64,000 nt of DNA from Aradus depressus. Taxonomy: Eukaryota > Arthropoda > Insecta > Hemiptera > Aradidae. The stretch spans positions 97,240,115-97,304,114 of the forward strand of contig OY759214.1 in NCBI GenBank assembly GCA_963662175.1. The letters are read 5' to 3'. Of this stretch, positions 42,520 to 53,910 are shown one piece after another. The position numbers and the translations under genes were made by a program. Numbering within the stretch: the first letter of the stretch is position 1; each line of letters begins with the position of its first letter. Under the pieces are notes generated by a model, which had not been told where the DNA came from, ran no database searches, and saw only the letters and a program-made list of their open reading frames with translations.

Positions 42520-42800
42520 CTTTATTCTTAGTAAAATAAAGTAATGTAATCGTGCAATAATCCGAGAGAGTGTTTTCAATGTTTATTTTTTAAAGATCCC
42601 CTGAATACGTTTCGATCATTGCCACGAAAACGGTTAGCCCTGTCGAAAATAGTCTCTACCAAGAATATTCCTATTTAAATTTTCAACCTTCTGTATGCCC
42701 TTAGATTTAAAATAGTGTCAATAAAACCAACGTTATGGCGGCCCAAAGAATGTACAATACATGTCTGTATGAGTAGGAAATAGTTTAAAGTAGTGGAACC
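42520..42800 (+). repeat. Family R2 fragment
   Basis: 'taaagtaatgtaatcgtgca', 'aagatcccctgaatacgttt' and 'atgtctgtatgagtaggaaa'. Confidence 0.6.
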
Positions 42801-45340
42801 AACAAAAATATCTCTATATAATATTTATATTTAAAATATATTTTTATTATTGGTAGTTTATATAAAAAGTGGTATAAAAATGTAAAATATGTGTTAGTTA
42901 TTGTGTTTATTTCCAAGATATAGGGGGTTGCAATCTGGGATTATAACAAGTCAAGGTTCTACCTTCCTTAAACTATATAAGAAGTTTTAATTATAATATA
43001 TTACAATTAGAATTATAATATACAAGAAAGTAATATGTTTTATCCTATTTATTGAAGTTTAGTTCACCTGTCACCAAGACAAGGCTTATATATTATATTT
43101 TATTAGACAAAGGAAAATGTCTAAATTTACAAAGCAGCAGTGACTGACAGTAAGCTCAAAGTGATATTAATAATTATTCACATACATGGGAAAGACAAAC
43201 AAAATATTTATTATTAAAGATTATATTGTTAGAGAATCAAAGACTCGGGGCAGAGGGAGTTCCACAGCAAGCACGGCATTGATTTTATGGTAGGAGTTTA
43301 ACATGCAAGACACGGTTTGCCTACCACAGGGTTTGAAGGAGATTAATTCGTGCACCCCTCTATCGCCATCTGATTGTTAATCAAAACTTTATTTATTTAT
43401 GCAATTAAATATTATGAATTATGAGGTAAATATTTGTGAAAATAGAAAATGTGTTCAGTAAAAGTGGAACTCTCAAGAGAGGTGAGTATATCCCAGGAGC
43501 GTATCTAAACTTTCTCGCACAGGACTAGAATGGTTTTGCCATCCTAGGTTAATAAGACTAACAGTCATCAATTACAATTTAATCAAAACATTTATGGATT
43601 ATTTGAATGGTAGAGAATATTAGTAAAAAAGGAATTTGTAAAGAAACATTTTTCTTACTAAAATTACGATTGTGCATTAAAATATATATATTTTTTTTAA
43701 TGCCAAGCAGATTTTTGAGCAAAAATATTACTTTTTCATGAAATAAAATTTTTCATAATATTCTTTGTTATTCTGAAATTTAAAGAATCATTCAATGAGA
43801 TTTATTATAAGATTAGGTCAAATAATTGTAATCAATGTCATTTATATGTAATTATATCTATTTTTTATAATTAAGCAGTATACAAAAATAATATTATAAT
43901 AATATGTTTCTTGCTGTATGTTTTCTTTTTTATCTTCTTAATTTGTTCCCTCTGAGATGTTTTATTTAATTTAATTTTTTTAATTTTTAGTGCGTTAATG
44001 TCTTATGATGTAAATTTTCCTCCCTCGGGTGTAGCAAATAAGTAAATATACTTCAGTTTTAGCCTAAGGCTCCTTGGAAAATAGACTAAAAATCATACAT
44101 TAGAGAAAGTTGGTAAGAAAAGTTCAAAATTGTTAAATAAGGCAATTTCACGACTTTATTAAATATCAGGTCATCCCATAAATAATTTCAGTTTTTGTAT
44201 TCTGGGATAAAAAGTAATAAAAAAGTTACTGTTTTAATTTTTAATCAATTTTCCACTAGTTTGGGGCTAACTTGAAACGTTCAAGTTTTTTTGCACTAAA
44301 CCTCTTTTGTCTGGTTACTTTTTAAAAATGTATAATGCGCAATTCCTTTCCTTATCCCACCTCTGCGGATGGAGGCCACTCCAAGTCTGCGGCACTGGCC
44401 TTTCGTTTGGGGTTAAAGCCATTGGTTCTCACTAATCTGCCCTTTTCCATAAATGTTCACCACCTTTCGATATGTGGAAGCCGCATTCTCGCCTTTTTTT
44501 AAGCTCTAACACCATAACATGCAAAAGACGCCAAAGAATGTTACTTCCATTTCATATGTGAACTGGAGAGAAAATTTCATCCATTGTTGGATGGAAAAGT
44601 GAATTATTAATCTCCTTTCAAACACTGTTTGTTCACAAATCATAATCTTGATTGTCTTAACCGACTGTACAAAATTGAGAGAGGAGGAGATACTCTATCA
44701 TGTTTCTACGTCCCCCTCACCCCCTCTCTCTGTATTAAGGTTTTTACCTGTGTCGCCCACTACTGGCGCTATTTGAAGCTGTGCCGGTAAGTTCATCAAC
44801 TCGTCCCTCTCTCTCATCTTCTTACCACTTAAGGATATCTCTCTAAATTCATATGTTTTGAAGTTAAACACATTTTTCTACGATTCCATTTTGAAGCATC
44901 TACGACGGAGTAACTTGTTTTTTTGTGATTCTCAAATCTTTTATTTAAGAACTATTATTTTATACAGTCTCTTTACTAACATTATTACCACGTACATTAT
45001 TAAGGATGATATTTATAAATATTTGATGAAGAAGTGTATATGGTATTGTAGGTAGATCTAAAGAGCAGCTTCTAGCCTCCAGAGGAGTTACTTCTTCCTT
45101 CATTACTTATGTATCCTCTTTCTGTTCTGATACCAAAGATTTATTACCTACTTCTACCTCCTTTTATTTATTGATCACGTCAGGTTCTGTTATTATTTAT
45201 TGCTGTTTTCAATTATATGTGACGGATTGTCTTGTTTTTATAATAATATGCTAAGTATGTTTAGTAACATTCACCGGCGTCCAAGTATTCATTGAAATGT
45301 AGCCATTGTCTCACTACCCCTTCAGTAATATATTTAGGAT
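42801..45340. other. Long AT-rich unassigned region
   Basis: About 2.5 kb with no recognised repeat, one of the least TE-like parts of the window. Hints of host sequence: a donor-like AGAG|GTGAGT at 43479-43486 after a short open frame (NVFSKSGTLKR), and CCG|GTAAGT at 44785-44792 preceded by GC-balanced text. 44340-44520 is also GC-balanced. None of these can be tied to a gene. Confidence 0.35.
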
Positions 45341-45354
45341 GAACCCTCAATAGA

Positions 45355-45620
45355 AGATTGACTTGGAACCCTCACGCTACTTGTTACACGTATCTCCTCC
45401 GATCTCTCTGGACCTATGGCTTACAAACATATACCGCGAAGGCTTCGAACTTTCAAATAATATATATATACATATATATACAATATTTCAATTCAAGACG
45501 CTCCGACAGATCACACAATGCCCACCATACGTTAATAACAAGACTTTACACCGCGAAGTCTTAATAAAAAAAAGAGTAGAAATATTTCTCATTCCCTCCT
45601 ACATACGATATACATATGTA
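45355..45620 (+). pseudogene. Frameshifted Jockey-like LINE C-terminus
   Basis: One frame reads LLRSLWTYGLQTYTAKASNF, matching the LLRP-x-WTYG-x-Q-x-WG-x-A-x3-N region after the RT domain. After an AT microsatellite (45459-45482) another frame continues as FKTLRQITQCPPYVNNKTLH, matching ITQCPPYINNRTLH at 20.26 kb. The microsatellite growth probably caused the frameshift. The relic ends at the SINE insertion. Confidence 0.8.
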
Positions 45621-45646
45621 CCTTTCCCATTAGAACTTCTACTACA

Positions 45647-45993
45647 GGTTAGGTTAGGTTTTATAACTCATGTCCGGGCTTTAACTACGAGGTCATATCG
45701 CCTACTACACAGAGTGCTCTTTCGTCACTCTGGTGGACATGAGCCCGACTTTACTGTGGGAGTCCTAAATTTTGCCTACCCTAAATTTTTATTCACCTAG
45801 GGTAGGGGTCTTTAACGAGTACCTGACATTGTACAGGCTCTGGACCATCGCTTAACGTCCCATCCGAAGGACGGCGTGCTTAAGTTTATTTTACCTCCCA
45901 GATAAAATAAACTAAGGGCCTCGGTCGGGTTAGGAACCCACGTTCTTGAGCTCAGAAGTCAAGCACGCATACCACTGAGCTACCGGCGCCCTC
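45647..45993 (-). mobile_element. Full-length SINE (minus) with 12-bp TSD
   Basis: Flanked by ACTTCTACTACA on both sides (45635-45646 and 45994-46005). It reads from the CCTAA tail (left, 'aggttaggttttata') to the tRNA head 'gagctaccggcgccc' (right). All diagnostic parts are present, so this is a recent copy in the LINE 3' region. Confidence 0.95.
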
Positions 45994-46093
45994 ACTTCTA
46001 CTACATATATTTTCCTTAATTTTTCCACACATATCCAACACTATAGGTTTTCGGTAGGTCTCGTACCTCTTCAATGAAATATTCAGGATTAAA

Positions 46094-46376
46094 GAGAGCG
46101 CCGGTACGTCAGAGGTAGCGTCCTAGCTTTCTAAGCACAAGATCGCGGGTTTGAAACCCGGCCGAGGCTCTTGGGTTGTTTATCTGAGAGACGAAAAAAT
46201 CTTTAACATCCCGTCCTTCGGATGGTGCCGAGCTTGTATGATGTCAGGTACTCGTTAAATAAGAAGTTAGAAAAACAAAAATTTCGGGTAAGCAGAATTC
46301 TAGGGCGAAGAAAGAGCGCTCTGGTGGTAGGCAATATGACTTCGTTGTTAAAGAGTCACAGTTACTAACTTCATGA
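46094..46376 (+). mobile_element. Old SINE copy
   Basis: 'agcgccggtacgtcagaggt' (damaged A box), 'gcgggtttgaaacccgg' (B box), 'cccgtccttcggatgg', and 'gagcgctctggtggtaggc', with an AACTA-type tail ('gttactaact'). Several internal deletions. Confidence 0.82.
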
Positions 46377-46479
46377 TTAACTCTCGATAGAAGGCTATCT
46401 TGGACACACACAGACGACTATTGTACATTATATTAAATGGGTCACTTTAAATTATCTACTCGACAAAAAACTAAATTGT

Positions 46480-46972
46480 AACACCAACCTTCTCGGACCT
46501 CCCTAGAACTATGGCATACAAATAGATAGTATAGCGGCGAGTTTTGAACATCAAAAGTATACATACATATATTTCTAACTTAGACACAGTGATCACACAA
46601 TTCCCACTTCATTATACGTTAATAACAAGGCTTCAGATCGGGACTTGAACACCTTATCCATAGACACAACCATCAAACTGTTGTACTAACGTATTTACAC
46701 CAACATTTATTTACACACCAATCATAAAGTTCGCAAAATTTACCCAACAATCCCCTATGAGAAGGTTAAAGAGAGTTTGGCATAGAGATCTCCTGTTAAA
46801 ATGATGCTATGAGGGTTCCTCTCACAAGCCTTTCAGGTTATTTTTTTTTTTTTAAAATTAAATTTGTAATTTTTCTCTGTATGTATATATACACATGTCA
46901 GCCCAGTCGCCCGCTCTAGAGATTTGTTTGTCTAGTTGTAGCTTCAAATAAATAAATACCAGAAAAAAAAAA
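46480..46972 (+). pseudogene. Decayed Jockey-like LINE 3' part
   Basis: Traces of the same C-terminal region as at 45.4 kb ('cctccctagaactatggcat', 'cccacttcattatacgttaa'), and a clean end KFTQQSPMRRLKRVWHRDLL-LK with TGA at 46804-46806. The 3' UTR runs to an A-rich end at 46960-46972 ('aataaataccag'). Confidence 0.75.
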
Positions 46973-47355
46973 GTTTGTTTTATGAATTTTAATCCGGTTT
47001 ATTTTTGGCGTTTTTTGTTTGAGTGAATGTCTGGAAAATAGATATTTGGTAAAACTGGAAATGAATTAAAAGCATTTTTAAACAGTATGACTTTTTTTTT
47101 TCCGAAGCGCTTCTAAATTGTAAACAATATTGAGATAATATTATATTAATTGTTATAATATTTTATTATTACGAACATACCCATTATCATGGTCAGTCCC
47201 ACGTGAATAACTTCTTAGGTATTGTGATGTAAACAATTACACACATTAAAATTATTAATATGTTACAAAATCAATTATTATTATTTGCATAAAAACAGCT
47301 GTTAGGTGTGAAGTAATAAAATTAAATATTGAATTAATATACAAAGATGGACTAG
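46973..47355. other. AT-rich target region of the LINE
   Basis: No feature except the 11-bp target copy at its right end (47356-47366). Confidence 0.5.
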
Positions 47356-47366
47356 TCGCATTTTGT

Positions 47367-50063
47367 CATCGCGTGTATTACTGAAACCCACCTGGTGGCT
47401 GAAGACAGACTCAGGGTTGGTGGTTACCAGGTTTACAGACATGACCAACGGACTCGGACGGGAGGGGTTGCAATCTTCATCAAACGGACCATCAAGCATT
47501 GCTCCATAGAGTTCCATAATCTCATCAACCTCCAAGCCATAGGGCTCAAACTGTTCAGTCACTCTGGAAACCCCATTCATATCATAGCCGCCTATCAACG
47601 ACCCAGTACTAATCTTTTAGAGGTCGACTTGCTATCAGTCTTCTCAGGGATACCGACTATCCTGATTGGGGACTTAAACAGTAAACACAGACTATGGGGC
47701 TGCAGAATGACAAACAATAACGGAAGCAGACTTCTTCATTACTCCAACAGACTTGACATGCTAGTTATCCCTCCCGACGAACCGACCTTCTTCCCCACAC
47801 AGCACAATTTTCTCCCCGACATCCTGGACATCTGTCTCATACAGAACATCAGATTCCCTTTTTTCCAAAAACCCCTAGTTGAGTTAGACTCAGACCATTT
47901 ACCGGTTATAGTAACGTTCATTGAAGAATTTCAAAAGAACCCCCCTCTACCAAAATTAATAAATGGGAAAATTGACTGGGACGTATTTCGTGACCGACTA
48001 ACAGATACACTTACTATACCTCTCAATTATAACTCTACAGACGACATCGACGTGCACATTGGACATTTTAATGACAGTATAAGGAGCTCAATCGACCTCT
48101 CGACGTACAAGAAGTACTCGGATCTCCGGCCTGGCCAGAGAACAGTCCCCCGACACATTCTCTCGCTAATAAAAGAGAAAAATAGATTGCGAAAATTATG
48201 GCAACGTTCTAGGCTACCCCAGGACAAGGTTGTCTTCAATCGCATGGCTCGCGCAGTCAAGTGGGAATTAGACAACCTCCGTATATCTAACTACCAACGA
48301 CATCTAAGTGACATTTCCCCGGGAGATACTAGCTTGTGGACTGAGACAAAACGTATTTTGCGACGGCATACTCCAATACCTACGATTACAGACGGACATA
48401 CACCACCAGCCATCACTGATAACGACAAATGCAACATATTTTCTGCCCATTTAGAACAAAAATTTACACTTCATAATTCCGCCAACTCACAAACAACAGA
48501 CCTAGTGACTAACTTCATGACACAACACCACTCCACTGCAGAACTCCCGATAGAATACACAACACCACAGGAAGTCAGAGGAGTCATCAGAAAGCTCCCA
48601 ACAAGGAAAACTCCAGGGGATGATCTCATCCCAAATCTGGTGCTGAAGAAGCTTCCTCCTAAAGGCGACGCCTACCTCACCAGCATCTTCAACGCATGCC
48701 TTCGGTTCGGCTACTTTCCTTCGACCTGGAAGAATGCAATAGTCCTCCTTTTCCACAAGCCTGGGAAACCAAAGCATGATCCGGCCAGCTATCGCCCAAT
48801 CAGCCTGTTGCCGACCATATCAAAAGTGTTTGAGAAAATTATCCTTCGACGGCTTTTGATTCACCTGGACTCAACGCAAACTATCCCGGAGCACCAGTTT
48901 GGATTCCGTTCGAATCACTCGACACTCCACCAGCTTCAGCGGGTCACTGAAGCTATTATCAAAGGATTCGAAAAGAAGGAGTATACAGCTGCAGCATCGC
49001 TAGACGTGGCAGCCGCGTTCGACTCCATCTGGCATGAGGGGTTGCTGTACAAACTTCACTTGACAGGACCACCGCAGTACCTTCAGAATATGATCTCATC
49101 TTTCTTGAGGGATCGCTCTTTCCAGGTCAGGATCAACGCCGCGGTCAGCAGACGGAGGACGATAGGTGCAGGTGTCCCTCAGGGAGCTATTCTCAGCCCA
49201 GTTCTTTTCAACTTATACTGCCATGACATGCCAGTCCCGCAGACCACGGTGCTTGCTACCTATGCGGACGACACTTTAATACTAGCACAACACTCCGATA
49301 TTCACATTGCCACACACACTCTCCAATCAGCTGTCTCCATCATCTCAACTTGGTTTTCTAACTGGAAGTTAAAATTAAATCCTTTGAAATCATCAGCCAA
49401 AATTTTTTCTCTCCGCCGAATACGCCAAACCAACAACATCCAAATTGACAATACTGATATTCCCTGGAATACTTCACAACAAACATTAAAATATCTCGGT
49501 TTACACATGGACACAAGACTTACATGGCACACCCACATCTCAACAAAACTAACACAAGCATATCAAAGACTCTCACAACTGTATCCACTCATTAACCGCA
49601 ACACTCCACTCCGCCCAAATTGCATCAAAATCTTGTACACATCACTATTACGGCCACTACTAACATATGCTTGCCCAATATGGTACAGTGCAAGCAAAAC
49701 AGTAAAACGAAAATTACAATCATTCCAAAACAAAACCCTCCGCATAGGTCTCAACGTACCGTGGTTCGTGAGAGGCAGTATAATTCACAAAGAACTGGAC
49801 ATAGCTCCCATGGACACTGTCCTGCGATCTCTGACTGAGACGTTCCTCCAGAACCTGCCCCTCAGCCCTGGAGCTGTCCACTTCAATATTGGACAGCCCA
49901 CTGCACATCGCCGACTGCGACCCAGACTCCCACAGGACATTTTAACTTAGATTTTAGTTTTATTTATCACTATTAATGTTTTTTTTTTTTTTTTTTTTTT
50001 CTGTATTTTGTCATTTTTGTGAAAGGCACTTGAATGCCGGCCCAAATAAATTACTTTCTTTCT
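47367..50063 (+). mobile_element. 5'-truncated Jockey-like LINE with TSD
   Basis: Bounded by TCGCATTTTGT on the left (47356-47366) and right (50064-50074), an 11-bp TSD. The left boundary cuts into the endonuclease domain, so ORF1 and the first endonuclease residues were lost on insertion (typical incomplete reverse transcription). The 3' UTR (49951-50063) includes a run of about 23 T and ends 'ccggcccaaataaattac' plus CTTTCT, without a long poly-A. The coding frame has no break, pointing to a recent insertion. Confidence 0.93.
47368..49950 (+). CDS. LINE ORF2: endonuclease-reverse transcriptase (5' partial)
   Basis: Multifunctional retrotransposon protein that nicks target DNA and copies its RNA into the nick. 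Counting from the GTG at 47395 as residue 1, the EEP endonuclease shows ITETHL just upstream, GDLNS with Asp 93, DILDIC, and SDH at 166-168. The RT domain shows SYRPISLLPTISKVFEKI, LDVAAAFDSIWH (Asp 537), GVPQGAILSPVLFN (593) and YADD (623-626). It ends with the Jockey-type tail (WFVRGSIIHKELDI, RRLRPRLPQDILT). There is no RNase H domain, as usual in the Jockey clade. The frame is open from the truncated 5' end; there is no native start codon, so it cannot be complete. All key RT residues are present. Confidence 0.95.
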   Translation: MACITETHLVAEDRLRVGGYQVYRHDQRTRTGGVAIFIKRTIKHCSIEFHNLINLQAIGLKLFSHSGNPIHIIAAYQRPSTNLLEVDLLSVFSGIPTILIGDLNSKHRLWGCRMTNNNGSRLLHYSNRLDMLVIPPDEPTFFPTQHNFLPDILDICLIQNIRFPFFQKPLVELDSDHLPVIVTFIEEFQKNPPLPKLINGKIDWDVFRDRLTDTLTIPLNYNSTDDIDVHIGHFNDSIRSSIDLSTYKKYSDLRPGQRTVPRHILSLIKEKNRLRKLWQRSRLPQDKVVFNRMARAVKWELDNLRISNYQRHLSDISPGDTSLWTETKRILRRHTPIPTITDGHTPPAITDNDKCNIFSAHLEQKFTLHNSANSQTTDLVTNFMTQHHSTAELPIEYTTPQEVRGVIRKLPTRKTPGDDLIPNLVLKKLPPKGDAYLTSIFNACLRFGYFPSTWKNAIVLLFHKPGKPKHDPASYRPISLLPTISKVFEKIILRRLLIHLDSTQTIPEHQFGFRSNHSTLHQLQRVTEAIIKGFEKKEYTAAASLDVAAAFDSIWHEGLLYKLHLTGPPQYLQNMISSFLRDRSFQVRINAAVSRRRTIGAGVPQGAILSPVLFNLYCHDMPVPQTTVLATYADDTLILAQHSDIHIATHTLQSAVSIISTWFSNWKLKLNPLKSSAKIFSLRRIRQTNNIQIDNTDIPWNTSQQTLKYLGLHMDTRLTWHTHISTKLTQAYQRLSQLYPLINRNTPLRPNCIKILYTSLLRPLLTYACPIWYSASKTVKRKLQSFQNKTLRIGLNVPWFVRGSIIHKELDIAPMDTVLRSLTETFLQNLPLSPGAVHFNIGQPTAHRRLRPRLPQDILT

Positions 50064-50159
50064 TCGCATTTTGTTTAAAAACGAATGGTGAACAACCAAT
50101 GAAGTTTTCATTAATATCACTAAAATCAAATAATTTAAAAAAAGGCAGTAAAAAAAAAT

Positions 50160-50680
50160 GACACCTACGGAACCCTTCAATGTGTCCTTGCTCAGCTTTA
50201 ATATTTTCAATAAATGTCCCAAGTGGTATAGGGAGGGGGGGGGGGGGGGGGGGGAGTAGGGAGACAAATGGATCTATACACAGTAGAGACGGACACAGGA
50301 GGCCCATAGCATACTCTGTTTGGTGATTTATACATCCAATATCTGCTATAATTCACCTCTATGCTCCAACAAAGTTTCTACAATAGATCAGAACCCCATT
50401 ATACATTCAGTCTAGGCGTCCACTTCAAGTTATAGATACAGTTCTGTTAAGTTTAAATAATGGTAGTAGGCAAGAGAGGGGGTTTTGGGTCCCGGCTTAA
50501 CACTAGACAAATGAAGACCGGCGATAGCTCATAGGTAGCGAGCTTGCCTTCTCAGCTTAAGATGGTCTGCAAGGTTAGCACACCGTCCTTCGGATGGGAC
50601 GCTAAGCGATGGTCCCGAGACTGTACGACGTCAGGTACTCGTTAAAGACCCCCCACCCCTAATTGCGTTCTCCCTTCGAC
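50160..50680 (+). repeat. Duplicated ~490-bp segment, copy 1 (with SINE part)
   Basis: 'cacctacggaacccttcaat' to 'ggttttgggtcccggcttaa', then a degenerate SINE head and core ('cgatagctcataggtagcga', 'accgtccttcggatgggacg'). The whole block recurs at 59085-59575 with few differences. It includes a run of more than 20 G at 50226-50253. Confidence 0.85.
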
Positions 50681-51527
50681 CTATTTGACTGAGAATCAAA
50701 AGATCCTCATGAGATATACATAGATATACATTTACTATTTGAATCAGAGGTCGCATAAAACAATTGTGGGTGAATGACTGGCAATGTACTTCCTCAGTGC
50801 GAATTATGAACTAAGTTTTCGACTAATGACTTTAAAACATCAAGAAAACTACTTTTAAGCTCGTCCCAGGCCATTCTAGATCAACATCAAATATATTGAA
50901 TTACCTAAATAAATAATTCATTTCAACACTATTACATTCGTGTTATATTTTGACCAATATAATGGAAAAAATTACATTTTTTCTTAATGAAACGAAATTT
51001 TATATTTCTGAGGAAAGTATCAAAGTAGTTCCACATTTTTTTCAGAATAAATATCAATTTATGTACTAAATTTCTGTAAGAGTTTCAGAAGACGAAGAAG
51101 TAGAAAAAAAATGGACCTGAAAAAAGAGGACACAATATCGATTCCTGGTGTAAGCCAGTAGAAATTGGACGAGGTGCCCCGACAAAGTATTTTCCATCTG
51201 GATGATGGGGTAATACGAAAAAGAAGGATTACCTCTGCGCTGTTCTGGTGCGCAGAAGTAGGCAAACTTATGGGAGAAAGAACAATCGTGTGAGTTCTAC
51301 TAATCGTGTATCGTGTAAGTGAATTAGTACTCTCATAGTTATGTGTGAACATCGTGAGTTTGTATTCACTGGAAATGAAGAAAGGAATGACAATTCTGTA
51401 GCAACAATTGTAATGTAACAATATTTTATTTGTTAAATTCATTGTTTGATAAAAAAAATTCAATCGGTTTATGATAACTAAAATAAAATACATATGAAAT
51501 GTATAATGAACATGACCCATACTCTAG
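50681..51527. other. Unassigned spacer with a 153-codon minus ORF
   Basis: The minus ORF at 51059-51520 is rich in Ile, Leu, Phe and Ser with a hydrophobic C-terminus (SSFFRSIFFLLLRLLKLLQK). On the minus strand 'gtcctcttttttcag' (about 51110-51125) looks like a 3' splice site instead. No domain is recognised. 50810-50830 has an R1-like scrap ('actggcaatgtacttcctca'). Confidence 0.3.
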
Positions 51528-51665
51528 ATGAATAAAAATTTAGGATAAGCAAAACTTATGACTCCCACATTAGTCGGGCTCATGTCTACCAGAGAGACAA
51601 AATAGCGCGCTGATAGTAGGCGATATGACTTCGTAGTTAATGCCCGGCCTTTAATATAACTAAAT
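51528..51665 (+). mobile_element. SINE 3' fragment
   Basis: 'aaaatttaggataagcaaaa', 'gtcgggctcatgtctaccag' and 'gcgatatgacttcgtagtta', then an AACTA-type tail. Confidence 0.8.
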
Positions 51666-51747
51666 AACTAACTATGTAATATCATGTTACGTAATATTGG
51701 GTTCTGTTAAATATGAATATTCTTCCAAATCGAGTATTTATTCATTT

Positions 51748-51915
51748 GTAGGGTGCCGGTAGTCCAGTGGTATCGTGCTAGCTTTTAACTTGGGAGGTCA
51801 AATACCTTGAGCACGCCGTCCTTTGAATGGGACGTTAACTGAGCGTCCCAAGCTTGTACGATGTCAGATACTCGTTAAAGACACCTGAAGATCTAGCATG
51901 AATCACAATAACTAA
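51748..51915 (+). mobile_element. SINE 5' fragment with internal deletion
   Basis: 'agggtgccggtagtccagtgg' head, then a jump to 'ttgagcacgccgtcctttga' and 'gtacgatgtcagatactcgt', with a short tail 'gcatgaatcacaataactaa'. The B box is deleted. Confidence 0.75.
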
Positions 51916-52130
51916 TTCATTTGTTAAAATTAATTTTTTGGCAATGCATACGATAGTAATGTAATTACAATATAATCACAATTAGAAAGTTTTGGAATAA
52001 TTTTGGAAATATTAAATTATTTTTCGACTCATAACTTAAAAGTTGTGGATAATAACACAGAATGAATTTTCACAGCCGTGTCTAGTTCAAAACCTCCTGG
52101 GAATCAGTTGAACTCAAATTTATGTAAAAT

Positions 52131-52540
52131 ATTTGGCTGTGCCTCCACTGCCGGCGAAGGCAGCTGAGACACTCAATTATGATTGCCAGCGGCGGCAGCG
52201 ACGGGGATAATAATTAGCATAACCAACGGCAAAATGAAAACATTAATATTAAGTCGGGGGAAAACATAAAAAAAAATATAGCTCATAAAAAAAAATTATT
52301 TTTCAATATAAACGATACAATATGTCAACTATTCATCAAGTCCAGTTAATGTATCAGAAGAAAGAAAATGTTGACCCTCCCGTCGGTCTTTTTAGTGAAA
52401 CAGTACAGGTCGTCAGTAGGGAGCCGTCACATGACTGCCGGCAGCCACGCGTTATTTTCCTCAGGAGGAAAATTTTGGCCGTTATTAGCTGTTATTTTGG
52501 TTACCGGCGCCGGCAGTGGAGGCAGTTTCAAAATAGTTTA
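52131..52540. mobile_element. Possible MITE with TGCCTCCACTGCCGGCG ends
   Basis: 'tgcctccactgccggcg' at 52140 and its complement 'cgccggcagtggaggca' at 52508-52524 form 17-bp inverted ends about 385 bp apart. The interior is non-coding. The two overlapping ORFs at 52322-52553 lie inside. The flanks do not show an unambiguous TSD. 51916-52130 is AT-rich with no feature. Confidence 0.6.
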
Positions 52541-52687
52541 TAAAAATTTATAATAATATTCAAAAAAATATTCTAGAAAATCAAAGCTGTATAAATACGA
52601 CATCATTGTAATTATTCTTTCAGTGTTGATATACTTAATATAATTAGCAGTAGAATACATGGAATAGTCGGTTTGTTGGTTCATGTG

Positions 52688-52965
52688 ACGCATGAGCGGC
52701 CTTTAACTAGGCTTTAGGGCTTTACCATATCGCCTACTACCTGAGCGCTCTTGTATTGCTTTGGTGGACATGAGCTCGACGCTACAGAACAAGTTTTAAA
52801 TTTGTCTACCCAGGGCAAAAATTATCAAGGAGCACCTGATATCACGGGCTACTGACCTTCTGTTAACGTCACATTCGAAGGGCGGCGTGCGCAAAACTTC
52901 TATATATCTATATACCTCCCAGATGGGAAAAACGCTCGTTATTATACACGTGCTACCGGCGCCTT
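52688..52965 (-). mobile_element. SINE copy (minus), old
   Basis: 'cgcctactacctgagcgctc', 'gtggacatgagctcgacg', 'tctgttaacgtcacattcga' and 'gggcggcgtgcg', ending at the head scrap 'gtgctaccggcgcc'. Confidence 0.8.
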
Positions 52966-53689
52966 CCATAGGCCATAAAATCGAATATATGTTCTGAGTA
53001 TATTTTTAATAAATTTATGTCCCCCTAGGGAATGCTAGTGGTGACCAGCTTCTCCCCTCATGTATTCGCACTTTCAGCTCTCCTTCTACCTCCACTGCTG
53101 TGCAGTGTACATGCGAACGGGATGGCAGGGGAATCACTCTGGCCCTCTGCCTCCATTTATTTGGAGGAATGAGGATGCCAGGGCACGTAACATTTTTAAA
53201 TTCTTGTTTGCATGTTAAGTTGGCAACACTGTTGTACTCATGCAATAGGTGAGGCTTGGAGGGTGAAGAGTGGTTTTCAGTGGAAGGAGGTGGTCTCTAC
53301 CCTGATCAGGATCTGCAACATTACTGCAGTCGGGGTGTCATGCGGCATCACCCCTGATCTAGAGTAATGCAACAAAAGAGCGAAGGGATGCAGGGCAGAC
53401 GCTTGGTCCGTCCTTTATTATACTTTATACAGTTTTTTATTTGTTGTTAATATATAATAAATAAATAAATACTTTTTTTAAATCATATCCATATATTATT
53501 TGGCTCAATTTTGGAAAATTAAACTATGTATTCACTTTAAAAATCGCGCCATTAAATCCAAAAGTAAATTCGGTTAATTTAAATTGAAATCGGCCAAAGG
53601 GGAAGTTTTAATTTATTGGTTTTTGCAGTTTTCTAACCTAAAATTAATAAGAACAATCATGTCTTAAGGTTTGTATTCCAATGTTCAAC
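52966..53689. other. Unassigned stretch, GC-balanced at 53020-53420
   Basis: 53020-53420 stands out by base content and a 76-codon minus ORF (53015-53245: NVTCPGILIPPNKWRQRARV and onward). It may be an old TE coding remnant or exon. No known motif. After 53420 it is AT-rich. Confidence 0.3.
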
Positions 53690-53910
53690 GTTTTTCAGAA
53701 TATATAATTCCGCCTTCACATTGGCTGAATATCAATAGGTGTCGTAATTCGTAAAATGTCGTTCGATATTCATATTCATTTTATCGGAAGTTATTGTGTT
53801 CACAGACACACACATTTATTTTATGTCACAAATTGGGTCGAGAAACATGAAATTCTGGTGAAAATTTGACATCGAATTTGTGACCGATTACATAATTTCT
53901 CCCTAGTGTT
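53690..53910 (-). repeat. Family R1 fragment (minus)
   Basis: 'cattttatcggaagttattg', 'gttcacagacacacac' and 'tctgaccgatt'-like end ('tgtgaccgattacataattt'). Confidence 0.7.

Noticed and set aside
47302..49908. Several ORFs antisense or out of frame to the LINE
   Set aside because: Shadows of the 851-codon frame, which has all endonuclease and RT motifs.
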